Assembly (NCBI RefSeq): GCF_003858535.1
Contig: NZ_RQTJ01000012.1
Location: forward strand, 1 to 64,000
Reading direction: 5' to 3'
Origin: Paenimyroides viscosum
Lineage (GTDB): Bacteria > Bacteroidota > Bacteroidia > Flavobacteriales > Flavobacteriaceae
DNA: 64,000 nt
Shown: one piece after another, positions 19,479 to 28,446 of the stretch
Position numbering within the stretch: the first letter of the stretch is position 1
Layout of the letters: each line of letters opens with the position of its first letter
Made by a program: the position numbers and the translations under genes
The notes under the pieces: model-generated
The model's input: only the letters and a program-made list of their open reading frames with translations
Told to the model about the DNA's origin: nothing
Databases searched by the model: none

Positions 19479-19551
19479 GTCTTCGTAGTTCAATTGGATA
19501 GAATGTTAGATTCCGGTTCTGATGATGCAGGTTCGAATCCTGTCGAGGATA
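19479..19551 (+). tRNA. tRNA-Arg (anticodon CCG)
   Basis: A 73-base cloverleaf. The acceptor stem is GTCTTCG (19479-19485) with CGAGGAT (19544-19550), discriminator A at 19551, no encoded CCA. The anticodon stem TTAGA/TCTGA encloses the loop TTCCGGT with anticodon CCG at 19513-19515, reading CGG. The T arm GCAGG-TTCGAAT-CCTGT is complete. It starts 4 bases after yqeY and may be cotranscribed with it. Confidence 0.95.
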
Positions 19552-19562
19552 CTTAAAAAAGT

Positions 19563-19600
19563 AACCGTCTCAAACTAAAAATTTGAGACGGTTTTTTTTG
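19563..19600. terminator. Terminator after tRNA-Arg, shared with the phytase operon
   Basis: Perfect 12-bp stem (19563-19574 with 19582-19593), followed by T8 on the plus side; A-rich sequence in and before the stem gives weaker function on the minus strand. The stem core CCGTCTCAAA matches the terminator at 24-52. Confidence 0.85.
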
Positions 19601-19621
19601 GTGTTAAAACACAACCAAAAA

Positions 19622-20674
19622 CTATTTAGCTTGTTTGTCTATTTCTTGTTGAATGATAATCCAATCGTAATAGTGAAAAACCATGCCGTTGCTCATTGCT
19701 ACAAACATTCCGTTGGCAAACGATCCTCCAAAATTGAAATTAACAGCATCTGCCCCATCGCATTCAATAGTAGAAAAAGGAATTTTAGCAATCATTTTAT
19801 GATTGTTTGCATTACCGCTTTCGCCTTCGCGCTTGTAAACAACAAAGTTATTTGCCTGCTGATCTGATATTAAAATATAACCCTTATTAGCGTTGGTTTT
19901 ATAAAGTGCAATACCTTCATGATCGCGCTTAAAATCTTTTTGTCCAAAGAAAGCCAATTCTTCATTTCCTTTAGCAGGATCGGCATAATACTTTCTTATT
20001 CCTTGGGTTTCATCGGCATAATAAATATAGCCCAACTCATTATCAACCATAATGGCTTCAATTTCTTTCTCGCCCGAATAGTTTCCGAATTTACGAACCA
20101 AATTAGCCGTAACTGTTCCTTTATTATCCGTTAATTCGTATTGATACAAATATTCGCCTGAAACACCTTCTTTTCTGCCTACAATTGCATAAATTTTTCC
20201 GTTTGAAGGATTGGTGTAAAGCGAAATTCCCATTGGATCTTTTTGTTCAGAATCGGCAAAAACTGTAATTCCACCATTATCAACAGGTTTTAAATCAGGT
20301 AACGAAAATATTCGGATCTGATCTTTTTTACGTTCGGTAACTACTGCGATGTCAACCTTTTTTTCGTTTAAGGTTAATCCGTATGCGATGTCCACATTGT
20401 TTGGTCGATCCATAGGATACACTTTACTTACAATTTTCCCCTGCAAATCGTACGCATATAAACCACCAGTTTCTTTTTCTTTATCTGTCCCGATGATTAA
20501 CGATTGTGACGGATTTGCTTTGTTGATCCAAATAGCAGGATCGTCAGTATCATGCGGAGTTGCCTGTGTAACAACAATTGGTTTTAGTGCATTTTTTGCT
20601 ACCGGAGCCAGTTTTGAAGAATTACAAGATGTTACTAAAGCGGTTACCGCCAAAAGATATATTACTTTTTTCAT
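19622..20674 (-). CDS. Beta-propeller phytase lipoprotein
   Basis: A 350-aa envelope lipoprotein: signal peptide with lipobox ending at Cys17 (LVTSC), then a beta-propeller phytase (3-phytase) domain to the C-terminus. Typical segments are the DTDDPAIWIN start, the GGLYAYDLQGK strand, RPNNVDIAYG, and EIEAIMVDNELGYIYYADE. Such enzymes use calcium to hydrolyse phytate. It is the last gene of a minus-strand set, its start overlapping the phosphatase stop by 4 bases. Together with the phosphatase and TonB receptor it points to phosphate release and uptake at the cell surface. Confidence 0.92.
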   Translation of the reverse strand: MKKVIYLLAVTALVTSCNSSKLAPVAKNALKPIVVTQATPHDTDDPAIWINKANPSQSLIIGTDKEKETGGLYAYDLQGKIVSKVYPMDRPNNVDIAYGLTLNEKKVDIAVVTERKKDQIRIFSLPDLKPVDNGGITVFADSEQKDPMGISLYTNPSNGKIYAIVGRKEGVSGEYLYQYELTDNKGTVTANLVRKFGNYSGEKEIEAIMVDNELGYIYYADETQGIRKYYADPAKGNEELAFFGQKDFKRDHEGIALYKTNANKGYILISDQQANNFVVYKREGESGNANNHKMIAKIPFSTIECDGADAVNFNFGGSFANGMFVAMSNGMVFHYYDWIIIQQEIDKQAK

Positions 20675-21666
20675 TTTTTAATTTCGGTTTGATAAATTAC
20701 TTTGAAATCTTTTTCGTTTGATTGAATTACGTAAGCTTTCAAAATGTTGTTGGTTAAAGTGAATGCCATAAAACCCGGAACAGCTTCTGCAAAAAGCGAT
20801 CCTTCTATTTTTCCGCTTTCACGCAATTCGCTGCCTGCACCAGACAAAAACTGCATTACTTTTTTGTTGCTTTTTTTAATGATCTGCAAATCGTGTTCGT
20901 GTCCGCAAATGTAAGCGTCAACCTTATACTTTTCTAAAATTGGTTCAAAAATCAATTCTGTATTTTTAGTTTCCGAATCGTTTTTGCGTTTTCCACCGGT
21001 ATAAAGCGGATGATGTCCCACTACGATTTTCCATACAATTTTAGGATCATTATTCGCCAGTTTGGTTTCAATCCACTTTAATTGCTCGTTTGTATCCTGA
21101 TCATTTATTCCTAAATATTTTTCAGGATTTGCTTTGTATTTTGTTACAAACGGATTGGTATCAATAACCAAAAGTTGCAGGTATTTGCCTTTATCAATTT
21201 CTATTAATCTTTCAAAATAACGGTCGGGCATTTCCCATCTTCTGGAAATTTTGCTGTAATCGATCTGTGCCTGAACACTTCCTTCATAATCATGATTTCC
21301 TAAGGCAACAAACCAAGGTTCGTGCAGTAAATGGTGCGTATAGATGTTTTCGAACGATGAAAACCACTGATAATCCTGCGTACTTTGAACTCCCGTAGGA
21401 TAAAAATTATCGCCAACAGAAATGGTGAAATTCATATCTAAAATTTCGGCAATTGTTCCCATATCGCGGGCAACTTCTTTCTGTGTGAAAGCGCCGTGAC
21501 GACCAAAATCGCCGATAGCCAAAAACGAAATTCCGTTTTTTACCGCCTGAATTTCCGAATGTTGATGAACTGTTTTATTAAGCGTATGGTCAGGACGCTC
21601 CTGACCATACGAATAAAAACTAATGACTAATAAAAATAATATGTAGAATGGATGTCTATTTTTCAT
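20671..21666 (-). CDS. Purple acid phosphatase-like metallophosphoesterase
   Basis: A 331-aa exported enzyme with signal peptide (residues 1-21, ending near YSYGQ). All metal-binding blocks of the tartrate-resistant/purple acid phosphatase branch are visible in order: GDFG, GDNFYPTG, GNHDYEG, GHHPLY and GHEHDLQ. Predicted to hydrolyse phosphate monoesters in the periplasm or outside the cell. It overlaps the phytase start by 4 bases and touches the receptor's stop by 1 base, so the three genes are translationally coupled. Confidence 0.92.
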   Translation of the reverse strand: MKNRHPFYILFLLVISFYSYGQERPDHTLNKTVHQHSEIQAVKNGISFLAIGDFGRHGAFTQKEVARDMGTIAEILDMNFTISVGDNFYPTGVQSTQDYQWFSSFENIYTHHLLHEPWFVALGNHDYEGSVQAQIDYSKISRRWEMPDRYFERLIEIDKGKYLQLLVIDTNPFVTKYKANPEKYLGINDQDTNEQLKWIETKLANNDPKIVWKIVVGHHPLYTGGKRKNDSETKNTELIFEPILEKYKVDAYICGHEHDLQIIKKSNKKVMQFLSGAGSELRESGKIEGSLFAEAVPGFMAFTLTNNILKAYVIQSNEKDFKVIYQTEIKK

Positions 21667-24464
21667 TAAAAATCATATTTAACTCCCAATGTAAATCGAG
21701 ATTGATAATATTCCATTTGTTTCATACGGTTGCTTTGACCTTGATAATAACGCAACGGTTGGTTGGTTAAGTTGTTTGCTTCTAAGAACACTCGCCAGTT
21801 TGGAGTAAACTTGTAAGAAGCATTGAAATCTAAAAAGAATTGCTTGTCGTAATAACTGTCTTCAAAATCATTTCCTCCGATTTCATCTAAATAAGCCGAT
21901 GTGAAGTTAGCCGATAAACGTGCAGATAATTTGTTGTTTTCCCAAGCAAGCGATCCGTTAACCATGTGCGGTGCGGTGCGTGGTAAACCTAAACCTGTAC
22001 GTGCTGTACCGTCTTCGTTTGTGATTCCTTTAGCTTCAGATTTTGTGAAGGTATAGTTGGCATACAAACCAAAGTTTTTAAAGAATTTCCCTGGTAAGAA
22101 GTCTAACTGACGTTGAAAAGCAATTTCGAAACCGTAAACGCTCACTTTATCTCCGTTTCTTGCTTGTGTAAAATCCCAGTTTTCGCCTGCAGGAATCGGG
22201 TTTGATACATTAGGAAACTGTGCAGCAAAATCGCTCTGTGTAAAAATAGTATTGTTATACGTATAGATGAAGTTATCTAAATTTTTATAGAACGCACCAG
22301 CAGATACGATACCAATGTTTTCAAAGTAATTTTCTGCCATTAAATCGAAATTGGTTGCATACGTTGCCTTTAAGTTTGGGTTACCCGCAGCAATTTCTGT
22401 ATCGGCAGGAATTACGTTTACATAAGGCGCCAAATTATAGTAGTTAGGGCGCGCAATACTAGTTGTTACTGCCGCACGCAATATAAAATTATCGGTAACT
22501 TTATGCTTTAAAGTAACACTTGGAAGTACGTTTAAGTAATCGTTTTCGTTTTTGATTTCGCCTACCAAATCTTCCTCATCCATAATATAGTTTCCGGTAT
22601 ATTCAATAGCTGTATGTTCTAAACGAACACCTGCTATTAACGATGTTTTCTCGTTAAAATCCTGATCCCAACGTAAATATCCTGCGGTGATACGCTCTTT
22701 TGCCGTGTAGTTTGATGATAAGAATTCTGCCGGCTGTAAAGATGATTCAAACAAGTTAGGATTTCCTAAATCTAACGATCCCAATAAAGCACGGTCAGGG
22801 AAAAATCCTGGTGCGTAGTGCGATCCCGGATTGTATCCGCTACCACTCCAGTTTACATTTGGAGTTTCAGCTAAGCTTCCAAACGGAGTTAATGGTTCAT
22901 ATTCGTAGAAAATATTGTCACGCTTTTTATCTTTCAAACGTAAACGTGCACCAAAACGCAAACGTCCTTTTTGATCTTGAATAATTGACATTGGTACACG
23001 GAAGTTTAATTTCGCTCCGATTTCTTCTTCCTGCGTATAATCATGATTTTCTGTGATTTTTCTTAATTCGAAATTATTAGGATCTTCGCCCCCAACAGCG
23101 TATACCAACGGATGGTTTCCATCGCCGATATTTTGTCCCATTACAACATCTTGCTGACGGAAATCGATGTATCTTTCATTTGGTCGGTCCTCACTTGCTT
23201 TAGAATAAGAAACCGCCCAATCCATATCTAACTTTGGCGACAATAAATGTTCTCCTCGTAACGAAACATTCATTACACGCTGATCTTCTAAACGCGTATT
23301 TTTGTTACGATCGTTATCAATTCCACCTTTTGTTTCTCTGCGGATTTCACCAATATAGGTTCCATCATCCTGTAATTCCAAATCTCTGTAACGCGTTCTG
23401 TAACGGTTTTCACGATCATCGCGCCAATTGTACATTGCAGTGAAATCAATACGGTTATTTTCGTTAAAAACATAATCTGCACTTAACGATGCACTTCTAC
23501 GAACACGCTGAACATCGTACTTACGAATATCCATTTCGGTTAAATAAGCATTGCCGTTATCGTCTTTATCCCACACAGCTTCAACGTTATCAGATCCAAA
23601 ATTTTGTGACTGCCATGTTCCTGATGCTATAATTCCTAATTTATTATCGGCAAAACGATTTCCGTAAACAAAAGCGCCGTTGTACAAACCTTTATCGCGA
23701 ATTGGCGCATAACCACCCGATAATGTTGCAGAAATACGCTCGCGGTTTGGTACGGCACGGGTTACAAGATTTACCGATCCACCAATTGCATCGGCATCCA
23801 TATCAGGAGTTAATGTTTTATTTACTTCGATAGATGAAATCATATCCGACGGAATTAAATCCATCTGAACATTTCGGTTATCTCCTTCGGCAGACGGAAT
23901 ACGGTCGCCATTCAACGTTACCGAGTTTAGTTCTGGCGATAATCCACGAACGATAATGTTACGCGCTTCACCCTGATCGTTCTGCATGGTGATTCCCGGA
24001 ACACGTTTTAATGCGTCACCTACATTTGCATCTGGGAAACGCCCAACCTGATCAGACGAAATAATGTTGGTAATATTGGCATTGTTACGTTGTTGATTTA
24101 ACGCTTTTGCCTGTCCGCGAAGAAAATCTCCCATAATTACAAGCTCCTCTAATTCTTCGGAACCTGTAAAAAGCTGAAAGTTTGCGGTTGTTGTTACATT
24201 TGTTGTAACTACTACTTCTTGCGCTGCAGTTACATAGCCAATATATTCTACATATACGGTGTAGGTTCCTTCTGGGAGGCTTAAAAATTCGTAACCTCCG
24301 TTTTGATCGGATACGGTGTAGCGGTTAGAATTTTCGATTTTAATTGTTGCTCCGGGTAAAGAAAACTTGTTGTCTCCATCGGTAATTTTTCCGGCAATTA
24401 CCCCATTTTGAGCAAATGTCAATGCACTTACTAAAGATGCGGCTAAAATGTAAAAATTTTTCAT
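21666..24464 (-). CDS. TonB-dependent outer-membrane receptor (phosphate-ester locus)
   Basis: A 932-aa outer-membrane protein: signal peptide (to about residue 19), a CarboxypepD_reg-like domain (about 22-105, with ITDGDNKFSLPGATIKIENS), a plug domain (GDALKRVPGI, NIIVRGL) and a beta-barrel ending in the aromatic FTLGVKYDF. The ATG at 24464 precedes the signal peptide; the frame runs open to 24512 but that start lacks one. It is a receptor without a SusD partner. Linkage to phytase and phosphatase suggests it takes up phytate or its breakdown products; the substrate is inferred from context only. Confidence 0.93.
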   Translation of the reverse strand: MKNFYILAASLVSALTFAQNGVIAGKITDGDNKFSLPGATIKIENSNRYTVSDQNGGYEFLSLPEGTYTVYVEYIGYVTAAQEVVVTTNVTTTANFQLFTGSEELEELVIMGDFLRGQAKALNQQRNNANITNIISSDQVGRFPDANVGDALKRVPGITMQNDQGEARNIIVRGLSPELNSVTLNGDRIPSAEGDNRNVQMDLIPSDMISSIEVNKTLTPDMDADAIGGSVNLVTRAVPNRERISATLSGGYAPIRDKGLYNGAFVYGNRFADNKLGIIASGTWQSQNFGSDNVEAVWDKDDNGNAYLTEMDIRKYDVQRVRRSASLSADYVFNENNRIDFTAMYNWRDDRENRYRTRYRDLELQDDGTYIGEIRRETKGGIDNDRNKNTRLEDQRVMNVSLRGEHLLSPKLDMDWAVSYSKASEDRPNERYIDFRQQDVVMGQNIGDGNHPLVYAVGGEDPNNFELRKITENHDYTQEEEIGAKLNFRVPMSIIQDQKGRLRFGARLRLKDKKRDNIFYEYEPLTPFGSLAETPNVNWSGSGYNPGSHYAPGFFPDRALLGSLDLGNPNLFESSLQPAEFLSSNYTAKERITAGYLRWDQDFNEKTSLIAGVRLEHTAIEYTGNYIMDEEDLVGEIKNENDYLNVLPSVTLKHKVTDNFILRAAVTTSIARPNYYNLAPYVNVIPADTEIAAGNPNLKATYATNFDLMAENYFENIGIVSAGAFYKNLDNFIYTYNNTIFTQSDFAAQFPNVSNPIPAGENWDFTQARNGDKVSVYGFEIAFQRQLDFLPGKFFKNFGLYANYTFTKSEAKGITNEDGTARTGLGLPRTAPHMVNGSLAWENNKLSARLSANFTSAYLDEIGGNDFEDSYYDKQFFLDFNASYKFTPNWRVFLEANNLTNQPLRYYQGQSNRMKQMEYYQSRFTLGVKYDF

Positions 24465-24513
24465 TTTTATAGTTTTGGCTTCAAAAATTATTTGCACAAA
24501 ACTACCTATCAAA

Positions 24514-24583
24514 CAAAATTAGAACGTTAGCTGTAGATTATTGAACCGTTAAGGAAGACCATAACGATGTGACTGAATTGTTA
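24514..24583 (-). promoter_or_regulatory. Promoter region of the phosphate locus with possible Pho-type repeats
   Basis: Minus-strand -7 element TAATTTTG lies at 24514-24521, about 50 bases before the receptor ATG. Upstream, without a recognisable -33 element, are two CTTAAC words (minus strand, around 24548-24553 and 24578-24583), resembling the TTAACA half-sites of PhoP boxes in Bacillus. Activator-dependent control by phosphate starvation is a guess. Confidence 0.35.
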
Positions 24584-24590
24584 AGAGATG

Positions 24591-24611
24591 TATAAAAAGC
24601 AACGTTGCTTT
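24591..24611 (-). terminator. Palindromic terminator after the 65-aa gene
   Basis: Perfect 16-bp palindrome AAAGCAACGTTGCTTT (24596-24611) followed on the minus strand by more T residues and TATA. It lies just past the stop of the gene at 24628-24825. It could also be an operator, as the loop would be very tight. Confidence 0.45.
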
Positions 24612-24627
24612 AATATGCTACACTGCA

Positions 24628-24825
24628 TTATTTCTGACTTTCTTCAATATTTAAAAGCAATCGATATTCTTCAAAACGATGTTCCCTAACCGGTTTTATA
24701 AAAGGTTCGGTACTAAAATACAGTAACAAACACGGACTTATGTTTTTATATTTCTCAACAAATTCAAAGTTTGTTAATTCGCCATTTTTAATTCGTTGCT
24801 TTATTTTATTGTGATACGGATACAT
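24628..24825 (-). CDS. Small conserved hypothetical protein
   Basis: A 65-aa soluble protein, rich in Lys, Glu and aromatic residues. Its opening YHNKIKQRIKNGEL and closing PVREHRFEEYRLLL are familiar to me from small uncharacterised proteins of many Bacteroidota, so it is probably a genuine conserved gene, but I know no function. It stands alone between the phosphate locus and the divergent KAS III-like gene and is followed by a palindromic terminator. Confidence 0.65.
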   Translation of the reverse strand: MYPYHNKIKQRIKNGELTNFEFVEKYKNISPCLLLYFSTEPFIKPVREHRFEEYRLLLNIEESQK

Positions 24826-24944
24826 TTAGTTGCGTTTAAACTTTACGTAAAATTATTAAATAAAGAAATATAGCCCAACATATTTATATTGATTATATTT
24901 ACATAGCACTTAATACTTATAAAAAGTTAGAAAATATAGTTTAA

Positions 24945-26003
24945 ATGACAAGTAGAATTATTGGTGTAGGCAATTACATTCCCACACAAACCATAACAAA
25001 TTTATTTTTTGACAAGCACCATTTTTTAGATGAAAGTGGAAAATCATTAAAACAAGATAATGCCACAATAGCCGATAAATTAAAAGAAATTACGGGTATT
25101 GAAGAAAGACGTTATGCCCAAAATGACCAAGTAACATCAGACTTGGGTTTTATAGCAGCACAAAATGCAATTGAAAATTCAGGCATTGATCCCGAAACAT
25201 TAGATTATATTATTTTTGCACATAACTTTGGCGATGTTCGGTTTGGAACGATTCAGTCTGATATGGTTCCTAGTTTGGCATCGCGTGTAAAACATCTTCT
25301 TAAAATAGAAAACAACCTGTGTGTTGCGTACGATGTGTTGTTTGGTTGCCCTGGTTGGATAGAAGCAATGATACATGCAAATGCTTTTATTAAAGCTAAT
25401 ATAGCAACACGCTGCTTGGTTATTGGCGCCGAAACACTTTCGCGCGTGGTTGACATTCACGATCGCGACAGTATGATTTATGCCGATGGTGCCGGAGCGG
25501 CTATTATAGAACTTAGCGATGATGATTCTGGTATAAAATCACACCTTTCGGCTTCTTTTACCTTAAAAGAAAAAGATTACCTGTATTTTGGAAAATCATA
25601 TAACAACCAAAACTGCCCCGATATCAAGTTTATTAAAATGAACGGTAGAAAAATTTACGAATTTGCGTTATTAAACGTTCCGGGAGCAATGAAAAAATGT
25701 TTTGATGATAGTGGTTATGCAATTAATCAGCTAAAAAAGATTATTATTCATCAGGCAAACGAAAAAATGGATGAGGCAATCGTTAACCGTTTTTATCAGC
25801 TTTATAACGAAACGGTGCCAGAAAACATTATGCCAATGGTTATTCACAAATTAGGAAACAGCAGTGTGGCTACCATTCCGTCACTTCTTACCATGATTTT
25901 GAATAACGAATTGCCAGAACACACTATTAATAAAGGCGATGTGTTATTATTTGCATCGGTTGGTGCAGGTATGAATGTCAATGCCTTTGTGTATAAATAT
26001 TAG
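24945..26003 (+). CDS. 3-oxoacyl-ACP synthase III-like protein (FabH family)
   Basis: A 352-aa thiolase-fold condensing enzyme. The catalytic triad is intact: Cys135 in LFGCPGW, His269 in IIHQAN and Asn305 in LGNSS. It is longer than housekeeping FabH, with an insertion around residues 22-50, and stands alone without other fatty-acid genes, so a specialised acyl condensation (flexirubin/aryl polyene-like, or lipid head or tail synthesis) is possible. The specific product cannot be assigned. A bidirectional terminator follows. Confidence 0.88.
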   Translation: MTSRIIGVGNYIPTQTITNLFFDKHHFLDESGKSLKQDNATIADKLKEITGIEERRYAQNDQVTSDLGFIAAQNAIENSGIDPETLDYIIFAHNFGDVRFGTIQSDMVPSLASRVKHLLKIENNLCVAYDVLFGCPGWIEAMIHANAFIKANIATRCLVIGAETLSRVVDIHDRDSMIYADGAGAAIIELSDDDSGIKSHLSASFTLKEKDYLYFGKSYNNQNCPDIKFIKMNGRKIYEFALLNVPGAMKKCFDDSGYAINQLKKIIIHQANEKMDEAIVNRFYQLYNETVPENIMPMVIHKLGNSSVATIPSLLTMILNNELPEHTINKGDVLLFASVGAGMNVNAFVYKY

Positions 26004-26020
26004 CATGAACAAAAGCTAAA

Positions 26021-26052
26021 AAAAGGGTATGTAATTGCTTACATACCCTTTT
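26021..26052. terminator. Bidirectional terminator between the KAS III-like gene and csp
   Basis: Perfect 14-bp stem (26021-26034 with 26039-26052), tetraloop TTGC, A-run on the left and T-rich tail on the right, so it serves the convergent genes on both strands. Confidence 0.9.
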
Positions 26053-26073
26053 TCTTTTAACAAGCAGTTGTTA

Positions 26074-26265
26074 TTATTTTCTTTTAACGTTAACTGCCAT
26101 TAATCCTTTTTGTCCACGCTCAATATCAAACGTTACTTCGTCGTTCTCACGTACGTTTTCTAATAATCCTGAATTATGAACAAAAACATCTTCATTTCCG
26201 TTTGCTTGTGAAATAAAACCAAAACCTTTAGTTTCATTAAAAAATTTTACTGTGCCTTCTTGCAT
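26074..26265 (-). CDS. Cold-shock protein (CspA family)
   Basis: A 63-aa single cold-shock domain. Both RNA-binding motifs are present: KGFGFI (RNP1, residues 13-18) and VFVHNS (RNP2, about 27-32). Such proteins bind single-stranded nucleic acid and melt RNA structure. It lies next to a second cold-shock-domain gene and an RNA helicase on the same strand, a grouping that makes sense as an RNA-remodelling set for low temperature. Confidence 0.96.
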   Translation of the reverse strand: MQEGTVKFFNETKGFGFISQANGNEDVFVHNSGLLENVRENDEVTFDIERGQKGLMAVNVKRK

Positions 26266-26288
26266 CTTTTTTTATTTAATTGTTTGTG

Positions 26289-26717
26289 TTATTTTCTAAT
26301 ATCTATTGCTCTGTATCCTTTAGGTGTCATTTCTTTTTTGTAGGTCACTTTGTTATGTTTATCTACATTTATGCTCACTTGTCCTAAATGGAAAAATATA
26401 TTTTCGCCTGTTTTGTCTTCTGTAATAAAACCATAACCTTTTTCGCTTAAATAGGTTACAATTCCGGTATAATCTGCATCTGGATCAATAGCTGCCGATT
26501 CTTGTGCTTTTTTAGCTTTTGCTAAATCTGCATCTCTGTTTTGAAGATGTGGCGGTACTTCAGTAAAATGCCCGTTCACATCAACATAAACAATCATGTC
26601 GTCAAGAGTTTTACCTTTATTGTTATTATCCTTACGATCTTCTCTTCTTAACTGTTTATCTTGTAATTTCTTTATTTTTTTCTTATTATTTTCTTTTTTA
26701 GAAAAAGAATCTGCCAT
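26289..26717 (-). CDS. Cold-shock-domain protein with basic N-terminal extension
   Basis: A 142-aa protein. The first 35 residues are strongly basic (Lys- and Arg-rich), residues about 35-75 form a linker, and the C-terminal 65 residues are a cold-shock domain with KGYGFI (RNP1) and IFFHLG (RNP2). It lies 23 bases upstream of the small csp gene and 21 bases downstream of the helicase gene, all on the minus strand, so the three are likely one operon. RNA binding is expected; a specific target is unknown. Confidence 0.92.
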   Translation of the reverse strand: MADSFSKKENNKKKIKKLQDKQLRREDRKDNNNKGKTLDDMIVYVDVNGHFTEVPPHLQNRDADLAKAKKAQESAAIDPDADYTGIVTYLSEKGYGFITEDKTGENIFFHLGQVSINVDKHNKVTYKKEMTPKGYRAIDIRK

Positions 26718-26738
26718 AATTAATATTTTAATATTGTG

Positions 26739-27857
26739 TTATATACTTTGTTGAACTATAGGCATATTAAAACCTATAAGTTTTTGAATGTTTTTAAGAT
26801 CTTTCTTCTCGTCTGTATCACAAAAAGAAACAGCGACTCCTTCATACCCTGCCCTACCAGTTCTTCCTATTCTATGAACATACGTTTCGGGTACATTTGG
26901 CAATTCATAATTAATTACATGTGGTAATTCATCAATATCAATACCTCTTGCAGCAATATCGGTAGCTATTAATACGCGAATTTTAGAACTTTTAAAATCA
27001 TCTAATGCTTTTTGGCGGGCATTTTGTGATTTGTTCCCGTGTATTGCAGCGGCGTGAATTCCCGATTTCAAGAGCTTTTTCACTAATTTATCGGCACCAT
27101 GCTTGGTTCTTGCAAAAACCAATGAACGGTTTATTGTTTGATCTTTTAAAATATGTATCAATAAATCTAATTTTTCTGCTTTTTCAACAAAATAAACCGA
27201 TTGTTTGATAGTTTGCGCGGTTGACGAAACTGGTGTAACGTTTATTTCTTTTGGGTTACTTAAAATGGTTTGCGAAAACTTTCGTATTTCTGCTGGCATT
27301 GTAGCCGAGAAGAATAAAGTTTGTCTTTTTACTGGAACTTTTGTCAGTATTTTTTTTACATCATTAACGAAACCCATATCCAACATGCGGTCTGCTTCAT
27401 CAAGTACTAATATTTCAATTTGCGTCAGTTTTATTACGCCTTGTGCCATAAGGTCTAAAAGTCTTCCCGGAGTTGCAATTAATATATCAACACCTTTATT
27501 TAAAGCCGCTATTTGCTTTCCCTGTGGTACGCCACCAAAAATTGCCAAATGCTTTAAAGTTAAGTACGTTCCGTAAATTTCAAAGTTTTCGCTTATCTGT
27601 ATTGCCAACTCTCTTGTTGGTGTTAATATCAGGGTACGAATAGCTTTTTTTTCTACTGGTTTTTTATCTAACAATTGCAAAATAGGTATTGCAAAAGATG
27701 CTGTTTTACCTGTACCTGTTTGTGCACAACCTATTACATCACTGCCGTTAAGTATGTGCGGTATTGTTTGGTACTGTATTTCTGTTGCTTTGGTATATCC
27801 TGCGTTATTTACAGCCTTTAATATGGGGGTAATTATATTTAAATCTTTAAAATTCAT
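26739..27857 (-). CDS. rhlE: DEAD-box RNA helicase, RhlE type
   Basis: A 372-aa ATP-dependent RNA helicase with only the two RecA-like domains and almost no C-terminal extension. Motifs in order: Q motif (KATEIQYQTIPHIL), AQTGTGKT, PTRELA, GGVPQG, TPGRLLDL, DEADRMLD, SAT, ARTKHGADKL, ATDIAARGIDI and HRIGRTGRAG. The ATG at 27857 is chosen; nine bases upstream the frame starts with a weaker GTG. It is the first gene of the cold-shock group. RhlE proteins take part in RNA decay and ribosome assembly. Confidence 0.93.
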   Translation of the reverse strand: MNFKDLNIITPILKAVNNAGYTKATEIQYQTIPHILNGSDVIGCAQTGTGKTASFAIPILQLLDKKPVEKKAIRTLILTPTRELAIQISENFEIYGTYLTLKHLAIFGGVPQGKQIAALNKGVDILIATPGRLLDLMAQGVIKLTQIEILVLDEADRMLDMGFVNDVKKILTKVPVKRQTLFFSATMPAEIRKFSQTILSNPKEINVTPVSSTAQTIKQSVYFVEKAEKLDLLIHILKDQTINRSLVFARTKHGADKLVKKLLKSGIHAAAIHGNKSQNARQKALDDFKSSKIRVLIATDIAARGIDIDELPHVINYELPNVPETYVHRIGRTGRAGYEGVAVSFCDTDEKKDLKNIQKLIGFNMPIVQQSI

Positions 27858-28422
27858 AGTTTTCACTGCCTATACTAGGCATTTTAAATATCTTGGTAAA
27901 TTACTTAAGATACTTTCTAAAAAGTTTAACCGGATTACAGTTTACTTTATTAAAATTATTATTATTTTTTATTTTGCTTTATTTACATTGCATTAAAATT
28001 TAACGTTTACGTTTAGTAATTTTAGATTACAAAAAAATAAATTCCACAAAATGGGGTGCAGTATTCAACACTGCTAGTACTACCGATAAGGAAAAAATGA
28101 TTCTATAACTGTAATTTCATTAATTTGAAAAACTCAAACTTGCCAACTAAATGTACATAAAATTAAAATGTGGCAACTGAAAAAAGCAAAACTGAGAGAG
28201 AAAAAAATAATGTTTAAACTGTTTCAGAAGAGGCAGATACAAAAGCCCGTCAATAAATTCTTTACAAAGATACAACTTTATTTTTATAAACGACCTTGTT
28301 ATGATATAAATTAAAAAAATTAAAGTTTTTATTTAATATTTCATACATCTTACCCAAATAAATTTATTTTTAAACAAACTGCTAAATAACCTATTTATAA
28401 AAATAAAATATTGTTAATAAAA

Positions 28423-28446
28423 AAAGCGAGACATATATCTCGCTTT
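28423..28446 (-). terminator. Orphan hairpin terminator in the gene-free region
   Basis: Perfect 9-bp stem (28423-28431 with 28438-28446) around a 6-base loop. The U-tract is strong in the minus direction (A7 at 28419-28425 on the plus strand). No gene lies on the minus strand upstream of it, so it may end an unannotated RNA. Confidence 0.5.

Noticed and set aside
19583-19867. Plus-strand frame of 94 codons opposite the phytase end
   Set aside because: Begins in the terminator T-run and is antisense to the phytase.
20349-20681. Plus-strand frame of 110 codons opposite the phytase N-terminus
   Set aside because: Antisense shadow of a well-supported lipoprotein gene.
27205-27576. Plus-strand frame of 123 codons inside the helicase gene
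   Set aside because: Antisense to conserved RhlE motifs and with no start context.
28208-28312. 34-codon plus-strand frame in the gene-free region
   Set aside because: No signature, low-complexity Lys/Phe content and no ribosome-binding or promoter context.
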